This document shows, piece after piece, positions 1 to 6,665 of a stretch of 7,152 bases of DNA. Source of the DNA: an uncultured Flammeovirgaceae bacterium (GTDB taxonomy: Bacteria > Bacteroidota > Bacteroidia > Cytophagales > Cyclobacteriaceae); NCBI GenBank assembly GCA_946480685.1, contig CAMLLI010000209.1:1-7152 (forward strand), written 5' to 3'. Position 1 is the stretch's first letter. Every line of letters starts with the position of its first letter. The notes under the pieces were generated by a model. The model made no database searches. It was not told the origin of the DNA and was given only the letters and a program-made list of their open reading frames with translations. Made by a program: the position numbers and the translations under genes.

Positions 1-22
1 TATCCTCTAATAGAACGAAGCG
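1..22 (+). other. Possible 3' tail of an upstream gene
   Basis: Only 22 bases precede the first complete gene. Reading from base 2 gives Ile-Leu followed by a TAA stop at 8-10, 12 bases before the next start. Proteins with type B T9SS sorting domains often end in a short hydrophobic strand, so a second cargo gene could end here. Reading from base 3 gives another possible ending, a TGA at 24-26 that overlaps the next ATG. With so few bases I cannot choose between these or exclude plain leader sequence. No promoter is recognisable. Confidence 0.2.
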
Positions 23-1039
23 ATGAAAAGATTTATAGTATTCATTTTTCTGTGTGCAGGATTTGTTGCAGCTGGTCAGGATCCGCACTTCTCACAATAT
101 TACCAGGCACCGCTATACCTTAACCCTGGATTTGCCGGTATAACACCGCAGCAACGCCTCGTGGTGAACCACCGTATACAGTGGCCGAGTCTGCCGCAGG
201 CATTCTCCACCTACGCAGCTTCTTACGATATATTTGTAAATGAATTGCGCAGTGGCTTCGGTGTACTTTTTACAACCGATAAAATGGGTTCGGCCGGCTG
301 GCGCACTACAACAGCCAGTCTGCTATATTCTTACAAGATAAAACTTACCAGCAAGCTTGTCTTCTCGCCCGGTATATCTTTTGGCTATGGTATGAATGGA
401 ATTGACCGCAGCAAGTTGCGCATGGGTGACGGACTCGAATATAACGGTACTTCGCTTGACCCTGAACTGAACCGGATTGGCAATGAAAATTACCTCGACT
501 TCGGATCAGGTTTTGTTTTATACTCAAAGGAGATCTGGCTCGGAGCTTCCTTCTCACACATTAACCAGCCGGAGCTTTCAGTGTTAGGAGAAACCAGCAG
601 ACTGTCGATGAAGACATCGATACACGGTGGTGTAAAGATACCGCTGCAAGGTTCTCGCACCGCGCGACAATCGTACCTCACACCTTCTTTCATCTATCAG
701 ATGCAAGGTGCTTCATTCTCTCAACTGGATCTGGGATTGAATTATCACGTCGACCCGGTATCGCTCGGACTTTGGTATAGAGGAAAGCCATTCCAGAAAG
801 GTATAAACAACAGCGTTGAGCAAGACGCCTTCATTATTTTCCTCGGGCTATATTTCAAGAATTTCAACATTGGGTATAGCTACGACTTTACCATCTCCAA
901 GCTGCAGTCGGCATCCGGTGGAGCGCATGAAGTTTCACTTGTATACGAATTCGCAGCACGTAACGCAGACAAGAAGAAAAAGAAATACAAACTCATCCCC
1001 TGCCCTTCATTCAACAGCAAAGAGGGCTTCTGGAATTAG
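23..1039 (+). CDS. PorP/SprF-family type IX secretion system outer-membrane protein
   Basis: Predicted outer-membrane protein of 338 residues, a usual length for the PorP/SprF family. Residues 1-18 form a signal peptide (MKR, a hydrophobic run, then VAAG before Q19). The mature N-terminus has the family hallmark QDPHFSQYYQAPLYLNPGFAG (residues 19-39, with the H-F-S-Q-Y and L-N-P-x-F-A-G blocks). Near the end is the second hallmark, GYSYDFTISKL then SGGAHEVSLVYEF (about 284-310), followed by a basic stretch (K317-K321) and the common IPCPSF tail. The middle alternates short hydrophobic strands as expected for a beta-barrel. Known for the family: SprF supports secretion or surface attachment of the adhesin SprB, and PorP is a T9SS component; paralogues often sit beside genes for CHU_C-tailed cargo. 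The next gene is such a cargo, 30 bases downstream on the same strand, so an operon is likely. The ATG at 23 is chosen because it gives a standard signal peptide. Whether this is the core PorP or a cargo-specific paralogue cannot be decided; the context favours the latter. Confidence 0.93.
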   Translation: MKRFIVFIFLCAGFVAAGQDPHFSQYYQAPLYLNPGFAGITPQQRLVVNHRIQWPSLPQAFSTYAASYDIFVNELRSGFGVLFTTDKMGSAGWRTTTASLLYSYKIKLTSKLVFSPGISFGYGMNGIDRSKLRMGDGLEYNGTSLDPELNRIGNENYLDFGSGFVLYSKEIWLGASFSHINQPELSVLGETSRLSMKTSIHGGVKIPLQGSRTARQSYLTPSFIYQMQGASFSQLDLGLNYHVDPVSLGLWYRGKPFQKGINNSVEQDAFIIFLGLYFKNFNIGYSYDFTISKLQSASGGAHEVSLVYEFAARNADKKKKKYKLIPCPSFNSKEGFWN

Positions 1040-1069
1040 CAGTGCTCTCAACAAAAAATACCCGCGCTC

Positions 1070-4000
1070 ATGATGTTCACAATGATTGATCAAAACCGAA
1101 ACAGAAAGCCAGCAGCATTGCTAAAGGTTATCGGTTTTTTACTCGCATGGAGTTATAGCATAACAACAACCTATGCACAAACACCCGTGATACAATTCGT
1201 GAGCAAATCAAGCGGCAGCATGGAGCAACTTGTAACATTGAAGGGCAGCGGCTTTGGCACCGATGCAACGAAAGTACTGGTGATGTTCGGTGCCGCCAAA
1301 GCAGATATAGTATCGGTAAGTGACCAGGTGCTCACCGTAAAAATTCCAGCCCTTACTACGTTCGATAACATTGCCGTTACCAATCTCACCTCCAACCTGA
1401 CAGGCTATACGCAGAATCCTTTTCTCCTGAGCTTTCATGGTGACGATGCGCAGCCGTTCAACCCTAACAACCTCGAAGGACAGTTTGATTTTCCGGGAGG
1501 TGTTGCCAAAGAAGAAGGTCTCTACGATTTATGTTTATGCGATCTTGACGGTGATCGTAAAAGTGATCTCGCTGCAGCCAGCGACAACTTTGCCAAGATC
1601 AATATATACCGAAACACTGGTACAGGACCCGGCAATGTTGCGTTCAACAGTAACACGGCTGTAAATCTTTTTTCGCGTACGCTTCAGATCAAGTGTGGAG
1701 ATCTGAATGGTGACGGCAAGACTGATCTCATTGCTACCGAGAAAGGATCGACCAATAAAATATTTATACTGGAGAATAATAGTCCTGGGCCGGGTACGCT
1801 GTCGTTTACATCACAGTCCGTACGACTTACTGACATTACTCCCCGGCATATTGAAATAGCCGATATAGACCTGGATGGTAAGCCGGAGTTGATCGTTACA
1901 TCACAAGCCAGCAATGCTGTGCTGGTGTTGCAGAATAAAAGTACCCGCACGTCTATCATCTTTGCGCCCGCACCGGTAACAATTCCGATTTCCGGTATAG
2001 CCGGTACCGATGCATTGGCTGTAGCCGATATAGATGGCGATCGTTTACCGGATATAATTACTGCGCCGTATCAGGCCACCGGAGATATATGGGTGGCGAA
2101 GAATAGTTCTATTCCGGGTTCACTATCCTTTGCGAGTGCGCAAAAGTTTACCGCAGGTACCGCGATCAATACCATTCGCACCGGAGATATAGATGGCGAT
2201 GGAAAGACAGATATAGCTTTCACACAATCGTCCGCTTCGGTTGGTATCTTACTGAATCAGTCAAACGCATCGGGTATATCTTTTGGTGCCATCAAAACAT
2301 TTACCATAGACGTTGGTCCCTGGGGCCTTGCGTTTGGTGATCTTGATGGTGATGGGAAAGCAGATCTTGTTACGGCCTCTGTCAAAAAGAAATCGCTTAC
2401 TATTCTGAACAACACCAGTACACCGGGCAACATATCTTTTCAAACAACAACGAAAGCCACTACCTATCTCAATCGTCATGTAACCATAGGCGATGTGGAC
2501 AGTGATGGTAAGCCCGATATAGCCTTTACCAGTATTGATGATCCATTACAAAATATAGCAGCCTCAAAAGTTTCCATCTTCCGGAACAAGACGTGTATGA
2601 TTCCGGAAGTAACACCGGCCGGACCGCTGAACATTTGTAGCAGTAATGCCACTCCCCTTACCGCTACACAAGGCGGAGGTATCGTATATGAGTGGACAAA
2701 CCTCTCCACCAACGCAACCTCCTCCGGCACAAATACCTTTACTCCCACCGTCTCCGGAGATTACAACGTGAAGGCTACTGCTGAAGGCGGGGCTTGCGTG
2801 CCGGTATCAAACACCGTTAAAGTTACAATTGCTGCCGGTGCAGCCTCTGATCCCCAGCCTGCGAACAACGGTCCGGTGTGCCAGGGAAAAACACTTATAC
2901 TCTCGTTAAAAAATGACCTGGGTGCTGGCTACAGTTACCAATGGACAGATGCTTCCGGAAAAGTTGTCGGCACGGATGCTACGGTTCAAATCGACAATGC
3001 GAAGATTGCAGACGCAGGTATATACGCTGTTAATGTATATGCCGGCGATGCAGCTACCGGATGTCTTGCACGAACAGCAACAACCACGGCACAGGTCACA
3101 GCAATACCGGACTTTAGCATTCAGCGTTCTACGCCCGAAGTAATCTGTGGCGGACAACTATCAACGCTCACCGTCTTTCAGTATAGTACAGACTTTACTT
3201 ACCAATGGTATGAACGAACTGCCGGAGCGCTTTCATCCGGGAAGTCAATTGTGCGGGGAACATCTGGTGAGTATTATTACACGGCAACTTCTGTGAATCC
3301 CAATTGTCCTGTAGCAACATCATCACCTGCCAAACTTACGGTTGCAGATCCCCCGGCTCCAGCATTCGATGCACCTACATCGGCATGTCAGGGCACTGCA
3401 GTCTCCTTCAAAAATAACACGAGTGCGTCTGGAACAGCCGAAGTTTTTTACACCTGGAATTTTGGTGACTCCCAAACATCCACAGAGCGAGATCCGGTAC
3501 ATATATATACTTCCGCCAATACATCATATTCAATCACGCTCAGTGCATCTTACACCAGCGGTGCATGCGCGCGTACAGCCACGAAGACTATATCTATAAC
3601 GGCAGCCATTCCTCCGGTTATGAGCAGCAGTACGGGAGTATACGAAATATGCGAAGGACAATCTCTTGTACTATCGCTCTCAGGCTCGTTCAGTAATTAC
3701 AAATGGAATACCGGAGCTACGGATCCATCCATTACCGTAACACAACCCGGAGCCTACACGGCAGAAGTTACGGGCAACGATGGATGTGTCTTCTCGGTAA
3801 CCGGTAATGTTGCGGCACTGCCTCCTCCTCATGTAGTGGCTACTGCACAACCTGCAACTATCAACGAAGGCGAAAGCAGTCAACTGGAAGCATCCGGCCT
3901 AACCACCTATACCTGGGAACCTGCTATATCTTTGTCGCAGACCGATATACCCAACCCGGTGGCAAAGCCAACCGTATCGACATTGTATACCGTTCGTGGT

Positions 4001-4336
4001 GAAGACGATCACGGTTGCGCAGGAGAAACTACTATAGAAGTGCGTATACAAAACGCAACCGCATCAACCAAGCTTAAGCCAAGCCTCTTCTTTTCTCCCA
4101 ACAACGATGCTATCAATCCATACTGGACGATCGAAAATATACTGGACTACCCACAATGCAGCGTCACAATCTTTGATGACAAAGGCATTAAAGTATTTGA
4201 AGCAAAACCTTACCTGAATACCTGGGACGGCACGATCAACGGCAGAGCACTTCCCGATGGTGTTTACTATTTCATCATTCGCTGCGATGGCCAGGAGAAA
4301 ACTCCGCGCACCGGGAGTATCACGCTGCTTCGATAA
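1070..4336 (+). CDS. Large secreted T9SS cargo: IPT/TIG, seven FG-GAP/VCBS repeats, Ig/PKD modules, CHU_C sorting domain
   Basis: Protein of 1088 residues, probably displayed on the cell surface. Signal peptide 1-36 with cleavage after TTTYA. Met1, Met2 and Met5 are all possible starts; Met5 (base 1082) would give a more usual n-region. Residues 38-120 resemble an IPT/TIG domain (GSGFGTD at about 60-66). Seven calcium-binding-type motifs of the form D-x-D-x-D-G-x-x-D begin at D158, D211, D265, D320, D373, D424 and D475. Then come Ig-like modules (about 513-588, 590-680, 681-759), a PKD domain (760-846, WNFGDS at 796-801), another Ig-like module (847-917) and a PKD-like module (918-997). The first five modules each carry a likely disulfide pair: C523/C576, C604/C665, C693/C746, C773/C833 and C861/C906. 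Residues 1003-1088 match the gliding-associated C-terminal (CHU_C, type B) domain, with SPNNDAINPYW at 1009-1019 and LPDGVYYFIIR near 1069. No catalytic domain is visible. An adhesin or ligand-binding role is inference. An A-rich stretch (1051-1060) precedes the start, as is common in this phylum. Confidence 0.93.
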   Translation: MMFTMIDQNRNRKPAALLKVIGFLLAWSYSITTTYAQTPVIQFVSKSSGSMEQLVTLKGSGFGTDATKVLVMFGAAKADIVSVSDQVLTVKIPALTTFDNIAVTNLTSNLTGYTQNPFLLSFHGDDAQPFNPNNLEGQFDFPGGVAKEEGLYDLCLCDLDGDRKSDLAAASDNFAKINIYRNTGTGPGNVAFNSNTAVNLFSRTLQIKCGDLNGDGKTDLIATEKGSTNKIFILENNSPGPGTLSFTSQSVRLTDITPRHIEIADIDLDGKPELIVTSQASNAVLVLQNKSTRTSIIFAPAPVTIPISGIAGTDALAVADIDGDRLPDIITAPYQATGDIWVAKNSSIPGSLSFASAQKFTAGTAINTIRTGDIDGDGKTDIAFTQSSASVGILLNQSNASGISFGAIKTFTIDVGPWGLAFGDLDGDGKADLVTASVKKKSLTILNNTSTPGNISFQTTTKATTYLNRHVTIGDVDSDGKPDIAFTSIDDPLQNIAASKVSIFRNKTCMIPEVTPAGPLNICSSNATPLTATQGGGIVYEWTNLSTNATSSGTNTFTPTVSGDYNVKATAEGGACVPVSNTVKVTIAAGAASDPQPANNGPVCQGKTLILSLKNDLGAGYSYQWTDASGKVVGTDATVQIDNAKIADAGIYAVNVYAGDAATGCLARTATTTAQVTAIPDFSIQRSTPEVICGGQLSTLTVFQYSTDFTYQWYERTAGALSSGKSIVRGTSGEYYYTATSVNPNCPVATSSPAKLTVADPPAPAFDAPTSACQGTAVSFKNNTSASGTAEVFYTWNFGDSQTSTERDPVHIYTSANTSYSITLSASYTSGACARTATKTISITAAIPPVMSSSTGVYEICEGQSLVLSLSGSFSNYKWNTGATDPSITVTQPGAYTAEVTGNDGCVFSVTGNVAALPPPHVVATAQPATINEGESSQLEASGLTTYTWEPAISLSQTDIPNPVAKPTVSTLYTVRGEDDHGCAGETTIEVRIQNATASTKLKPSLFFSPNNDAINPYWTIENILDYPQCSVTIFDDKGIKVFEAKPYLNTWDGTINGRALPDGVYYFIIRCDGQEKTPRTGSITLLR
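1517..2590 (+). repeat. Seven tandem FG-GAP/VCBS protein repeats (predicted seven-bladed beta-propeller)
   Basis: Within the large cargo gene, seven repeats of 51-55 residues follow one another. Each has a hydrophobic strand, an acidic loop such as GDIDGDGKTDI, a second strand (often A-T or V-T), and a turn with N-x-S/T-x-x-G before a phenylalanine. The acidic loops start at bases 1541, 1700, 1862, 2027, 2186, 2339 and 2492. Repeats 4 and 5 share an identical 15-base word (gatatagatggcgat at 2027-2041 and 2186-2200), while the others have diverged, so this is an old protein repeat and not a recent DNA duplication. Seven copies fit a closed propeller as in integrin alpha chains; the fold is inferred from the family. 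Loops 3 and 7 depart slightly from consensus (DIDLDGKPE, DVDSDGKPD) but keep the acidic ligands. Confidence 0.85.
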
Positions 4337-4344
4337 TATATACC

Positions 4345-6597
4345 TTAAAGCGTCATCAATTCGGCTACGCGTGCAGTGGCGTCCTGAACATCGATGTGCG
4401 CAGGTATATCTTTCCGGTTGTCCCAATTCTCTTCCCATTTCAGTATCTGTAACCGGACCGCGTCTTCGTCAAACTTCTTTCCGGCAGCATGCGCTTTCTT
4501 CATCTCTTCGAAGAACATTTTCCAGCGGGGAACATAGAAATCTTTATACATACCCTGCCATGATTTTGAAGCATAATCTTTCAGGTTATCGCCTCCCCAA
4601 ATCGTGATCTGCGTTCGCGCGTTCTGTATATATAGTTCAGATTCCTGGGCATTACCTCCATAGCGCGAAGCATCACCCAACCACGATCCCAGCACGTTCA
4701 GTTGCTGCACACCAATCAGTGTATCGAGCTTTCCGGCTAATAAAAATGTTCTGTCTGCCAGAGCATCACCGTTTGCAATGTTGCCAGATTTATAGGCCTT
4801 CGTTGCATCGATCAATATAGAATCAATATGCATACTCATATAGTGACGTGTGAATTCAACCAGATCGTGTGCGAGCAAAGGGTTGTTCTTATTTTTCTCC
4901 GCCTCCTTTAACAAAAGCTGCAGTGCTTTTCGGAGTTTCGGTTTATCACTTGGGTACCCGGTAAATTCAACAATGCCTGCCGTTGGTCGTTTGAATAACA
5001 GGTAAGCTCCACCACCTTTCCACCAGCGCGGTGTCCAATAACGTGTTTGAAAAACAGACTCCTTCAGTAAATCCCAGGAGGCTACTATATCTTCTGAAGT
5101 ATATCCGTAACGATCATGGCTATATTGCTTGATCCAGTCTTCCCATACTATACCTTCACCGGACCACGACAAATCATATATATACTCATATACCACCGAG
5201 TTGTTATGCAGTCCTTCCGGCAAAACACCGTAGCCCACCAGGTTTCGTTTGTCGGTGTTATTAAGCAAACCGGTTACTTCTTCATTATAAAACTCGAAGT
5301 CACCATATACCGGGTTCGATCCTCCGTAGTTGTGAACATAGCCATACGTCCACTGCTTGCCTCCATACGCCTTGGTGCGTTTCCATATACCGGGATAGCG
5401 ATCGTTACCAAAATCCTGGATGATCATTTTTGATGGCGGCACTTTACTCAGAAAAGATTGAATAGACGTTGTGTCCCAAAAAACAGAATCGTTACCAAAG
5501 AGCCACCCTTGCATAACCCACGTTGCAGAAGAATCACCCTGCTGAATGGATTTATATACCGCTTCACCATATTCTGCAAGCAGGCTTTGTTTGTTGGCAG
5601 CCGTAACGGGTGGCTTCATTTCGTTAAATGAATCCGCGAGGTAGAAAGATGCATCGCCATACATCTCCTGGTATATTTCAATAAATCGTTTACCAATGGT
5701 GAGGAACAATGGATCTTTCGGATCAAGCATATAGGTGCCTTCAAACCCCTTCTCCCACGGTTCGAGTTGGCGTATCTGAGCTGACTGAAATTTCTCTTTC
5801 AGTTTGGCCGGTACATAACCGCTGAAGGCGGGTACTACTGGGTGCATACCCAGTGATCGCATGCGCTCGAGTATTTGCTTTTGCAACGCCTCTTTCTTTT
5901 TGATATAGCTCATCGGCAGCGGCCCGCCATAACCATTTATATTGCCCATACGATGCCAGGGTAAAAATGCTGCACCGCTGAAGTGTTCGAGTATATCTGC
6001 ATCGATAAGTCCCATTTCTTTCCACAGTCGCAGATACAACGCCTCCTGTCCTTCCATCGCTGAAGGCATGTTGATGCCGCGTATTGCCATCCAGTCGATC
6101 TCTTTTTCCCAGCGCTCCCAATCCCACCAAACGGTAGTATAACCGAAGGCGCACACGTTGAGGTATTGCCTATAAACGAAAGGAGATTGTAAAGTTTGTA
6201 AAGGCAGATCGGGCCATTGTGCCGGCAAGCTTACGCGATTGCCTTCCCAGCTTATATGAACAGCCCCAACCTTTCGAAGGTATGTATAGGCACCATAACA
6301 TATAGCAGGGATTGAACTGCCTTCTATAATTACTTCACCGCGTGCCGTGCTGATGGTTACCTGATCGGTAGCATGGTCGGTCAGTCGCAATACAAATTCA
6401 TTTGCCCGTGGTCCTATCAATCTTTCCAGAGCGTTATAGGCGGGCATAACATTCGCGTTGTACTCGCGTATTTCCCGGCCGGTTCTGCAGGAAATTAAAA
6501 GTATAAAACAGAATAACAGGCAACCGGTATATTTACCGCTGCTATAGAGTGCTTTGTGAACGGATTGACCGAAGCGAACAAAAGAGGTATCTGGCAT
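4345..6597 (-). CDS. GH89 alpha-N-acetylglucosaminidase (NAGLU family), predicted lipoprotein
   Basis: Enzyme of 750 residues that should release terminal alpha-linked N-acetylglucosamine from glycans; the substrate (heparan-type, mucin-type or microbial) cannot be read from the sequence. Order: N-terminal NAGLU domain (about 50-135), TIM-barrel catalytic domain (about 140-475) and helical C-terminal domain (about 476-748). Blocks shared with human NAGLU include YLNVCAFGYTTVWWDWERWE (145-164), EIDWMA (166-171), PWHRMGN (213-219), LPMSY (227-231), PVVPAFSGYVP (253-263), ADSFNEMKPP (321-330), QGWLFG (363-368), VHNYGG (421-426) and LPEG (459-462). E326 and E461 align by eye with the two human catalytic glutamates (E316, E446). 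A hydrophobic stretch (27-36) ends in the lipobox L34-I35-S36-C37, so C37 is probably lipidated. The n-region is long (26 residues), but the ATG is firm: no other ATG, GTG or TTG occurs in frame before the lipobox, and an in-frame TAG lies one codon upstream. The gene converges on the plus-strand cargo gene with 8 bases between stops. A strong palindrome abuts its start codon. Confidence 0.95.
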   Translation of the reverse strand: MPDTSFVRFGQSVHKALYSSGKYTGCLLFCFILLISCRTGREIREYNANVMPAYNALERLIGPRANEFVLRLTDHATDQVTISTARGEVIIEGSSIPAICYGAYTYLRKVGAVHISWEGNRVSLPAQWPDLPLQTLQSPFVYRQYLNVCAFGYTTVWWDWERWEKEIDWMAIRGINMPSAMEGQEALYLRLWKEMGLIDADILEHFSGAAFLPWHRMGNINGYGGPLPMSYIKKKEALQKQILERMRSLGMHPVVPAFSGYVPAKLKEKFQSAQIRQLEPWEKGFEGTYMLDPKDPLFLTIGKRFIEIYQEMYGDASFYLADSFNEMKPPVTAANKQSLLAEYGEAVYKSIQQGDSSATWVMQGWLFGNDSVFWDTTSIQSFLSKVPPSKMIIQDFGNDRYPGIWKRTKAYGGKQWTYGYVHNYGGSNPVYGDFEFYNEEVTGLLNNTDKRNLVGYGVLPEGLHNNSVVYEYIYDLSWSGEGIVWEDWIKQYSHDRYGYTSEDIVASWDLLKESVFQTRYWTPRWWKGGGAYLLFKRPTAGIVEFTGYPSDKPKLRKALQLLLKEAEKNKNNPLLAHDLVEFTRHYMSMHIDSILIDATKAYKSGNIANGDALADRTFLLAGKLDTLIGVQQLNVLGSWLGDASRYGGNAQESELYIQNARTQITIWGGDNLKDYASKSWQGMYKDFYVPRWKMFFEEMKKAHAAGKKFDEDAVRLQILKWEENWDNRKDIPAHIDVQDATARVAELMTL

Positions 6598-6632
6598 GTG
6601 CTATAGTTATGGATATACCATAAATATAGCAC
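6598..6632 (-). promoter_or_regulatory. 35-base near-perfect palindrome/hairpin abutting the GH89 start codon
   Basis: On the plus strand the arms are GTGCTATAGTTATGG (6598-6612) and CCATAAATATAGCAC (6618-6632), separated by ATATA (6613-6617). Fourteen of fifteen arm positions are complementary; the one mismatch is 6606 against 6624. Read as minus-strand RNA it forms a 15-position stem with a 5-base loop, and the last stem base (6598) is next to the A of the start codon (6597). The structure is seen directly; its function is inferred. It could hold the ribosome-loading region in a stem, or be a DNA operator for a dimeric regulator. It is unlikely to be an intrinsic terminator for the upstream gene, because no T-run follows on the minus strand. 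Confidence 0.6.
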
Positions 6633-6664
6633 TAAATACAAAACATCCGCATAGGCTATATTTA
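6621..6664 (-). promoter_or_regulatory. Competing 10-base inverted repeat in the same spacer (possible alternative hairpin)
   Basis: TAAATATAGC at 6621-6630 and GCTATATTTA at 6655-6664 are perfectly complementary over 10 bases with a 24-base loop. The first segment lies inside the distal arm of the start-codon palindrome, so in a minus-strand transcript the two hairpins cannot form together. The outer segment starts two bases after the stop codon of the upstream gene (stop at 6666-6668). This arrangement resembles attenuator and anti-attenuator pairs. The word ATATAGC is common in this window, so chance pairing is a real possibility for this shorter repeat. Confidence 0.35.
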
Positions 6665-6665
6665 C

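Noticed and set aside
816..1073. Plus-strand reading frame overlapping the end of the PorP/SprF gene and the start of the cargo gene
   Set aside because: The overlapped region encodes hallmark family motifs in the main frame, and the alternative product has no recognisable features.
2027..2200. Identical 15-base words in the cargo gene, considered as a DNA direct repeat or recombination site
   Set aside because: They encode the same acidic loop of two neighbouring FG-GAP/VCBS repeats, so protein-level repetition explains them.
4322..4353. Short inverted repeat ACGCT/AGCGT spanning both convergent stop codons, considered as a bidirectional terminator
   Set aside because: Only 5 bases per arm with a 22-base loop and no T-run on either side; lies mostly in coding sequence and is expected by chance.
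4064..4438. 124-codon minus-strand reading frame across the end of the cargo gene and the end of GH89
   Set aside because: It overlaps two well-supported genes in other frames, and its protein has no recognisable family, signal or domain pattern.
5741..6154. 137-codon minus-strand reading frame inside the GH89 gene
   Set aside because: It lies in another frame within the conserved catalytic-domain region; arginine-rich, low-plausibility protein typical of shadow frames.
6598..6660. Bacteroidota promoter for GH89 in the spacer (TTTG at 6639-6642 on the minus strand with TATATTTA or TATATCCA as -7)
   Set aside because: The better -7 match is only about 10 bases from the TTTG, and the one at correct spacing matches the consensus poorly; not strong enough to list as a feature.
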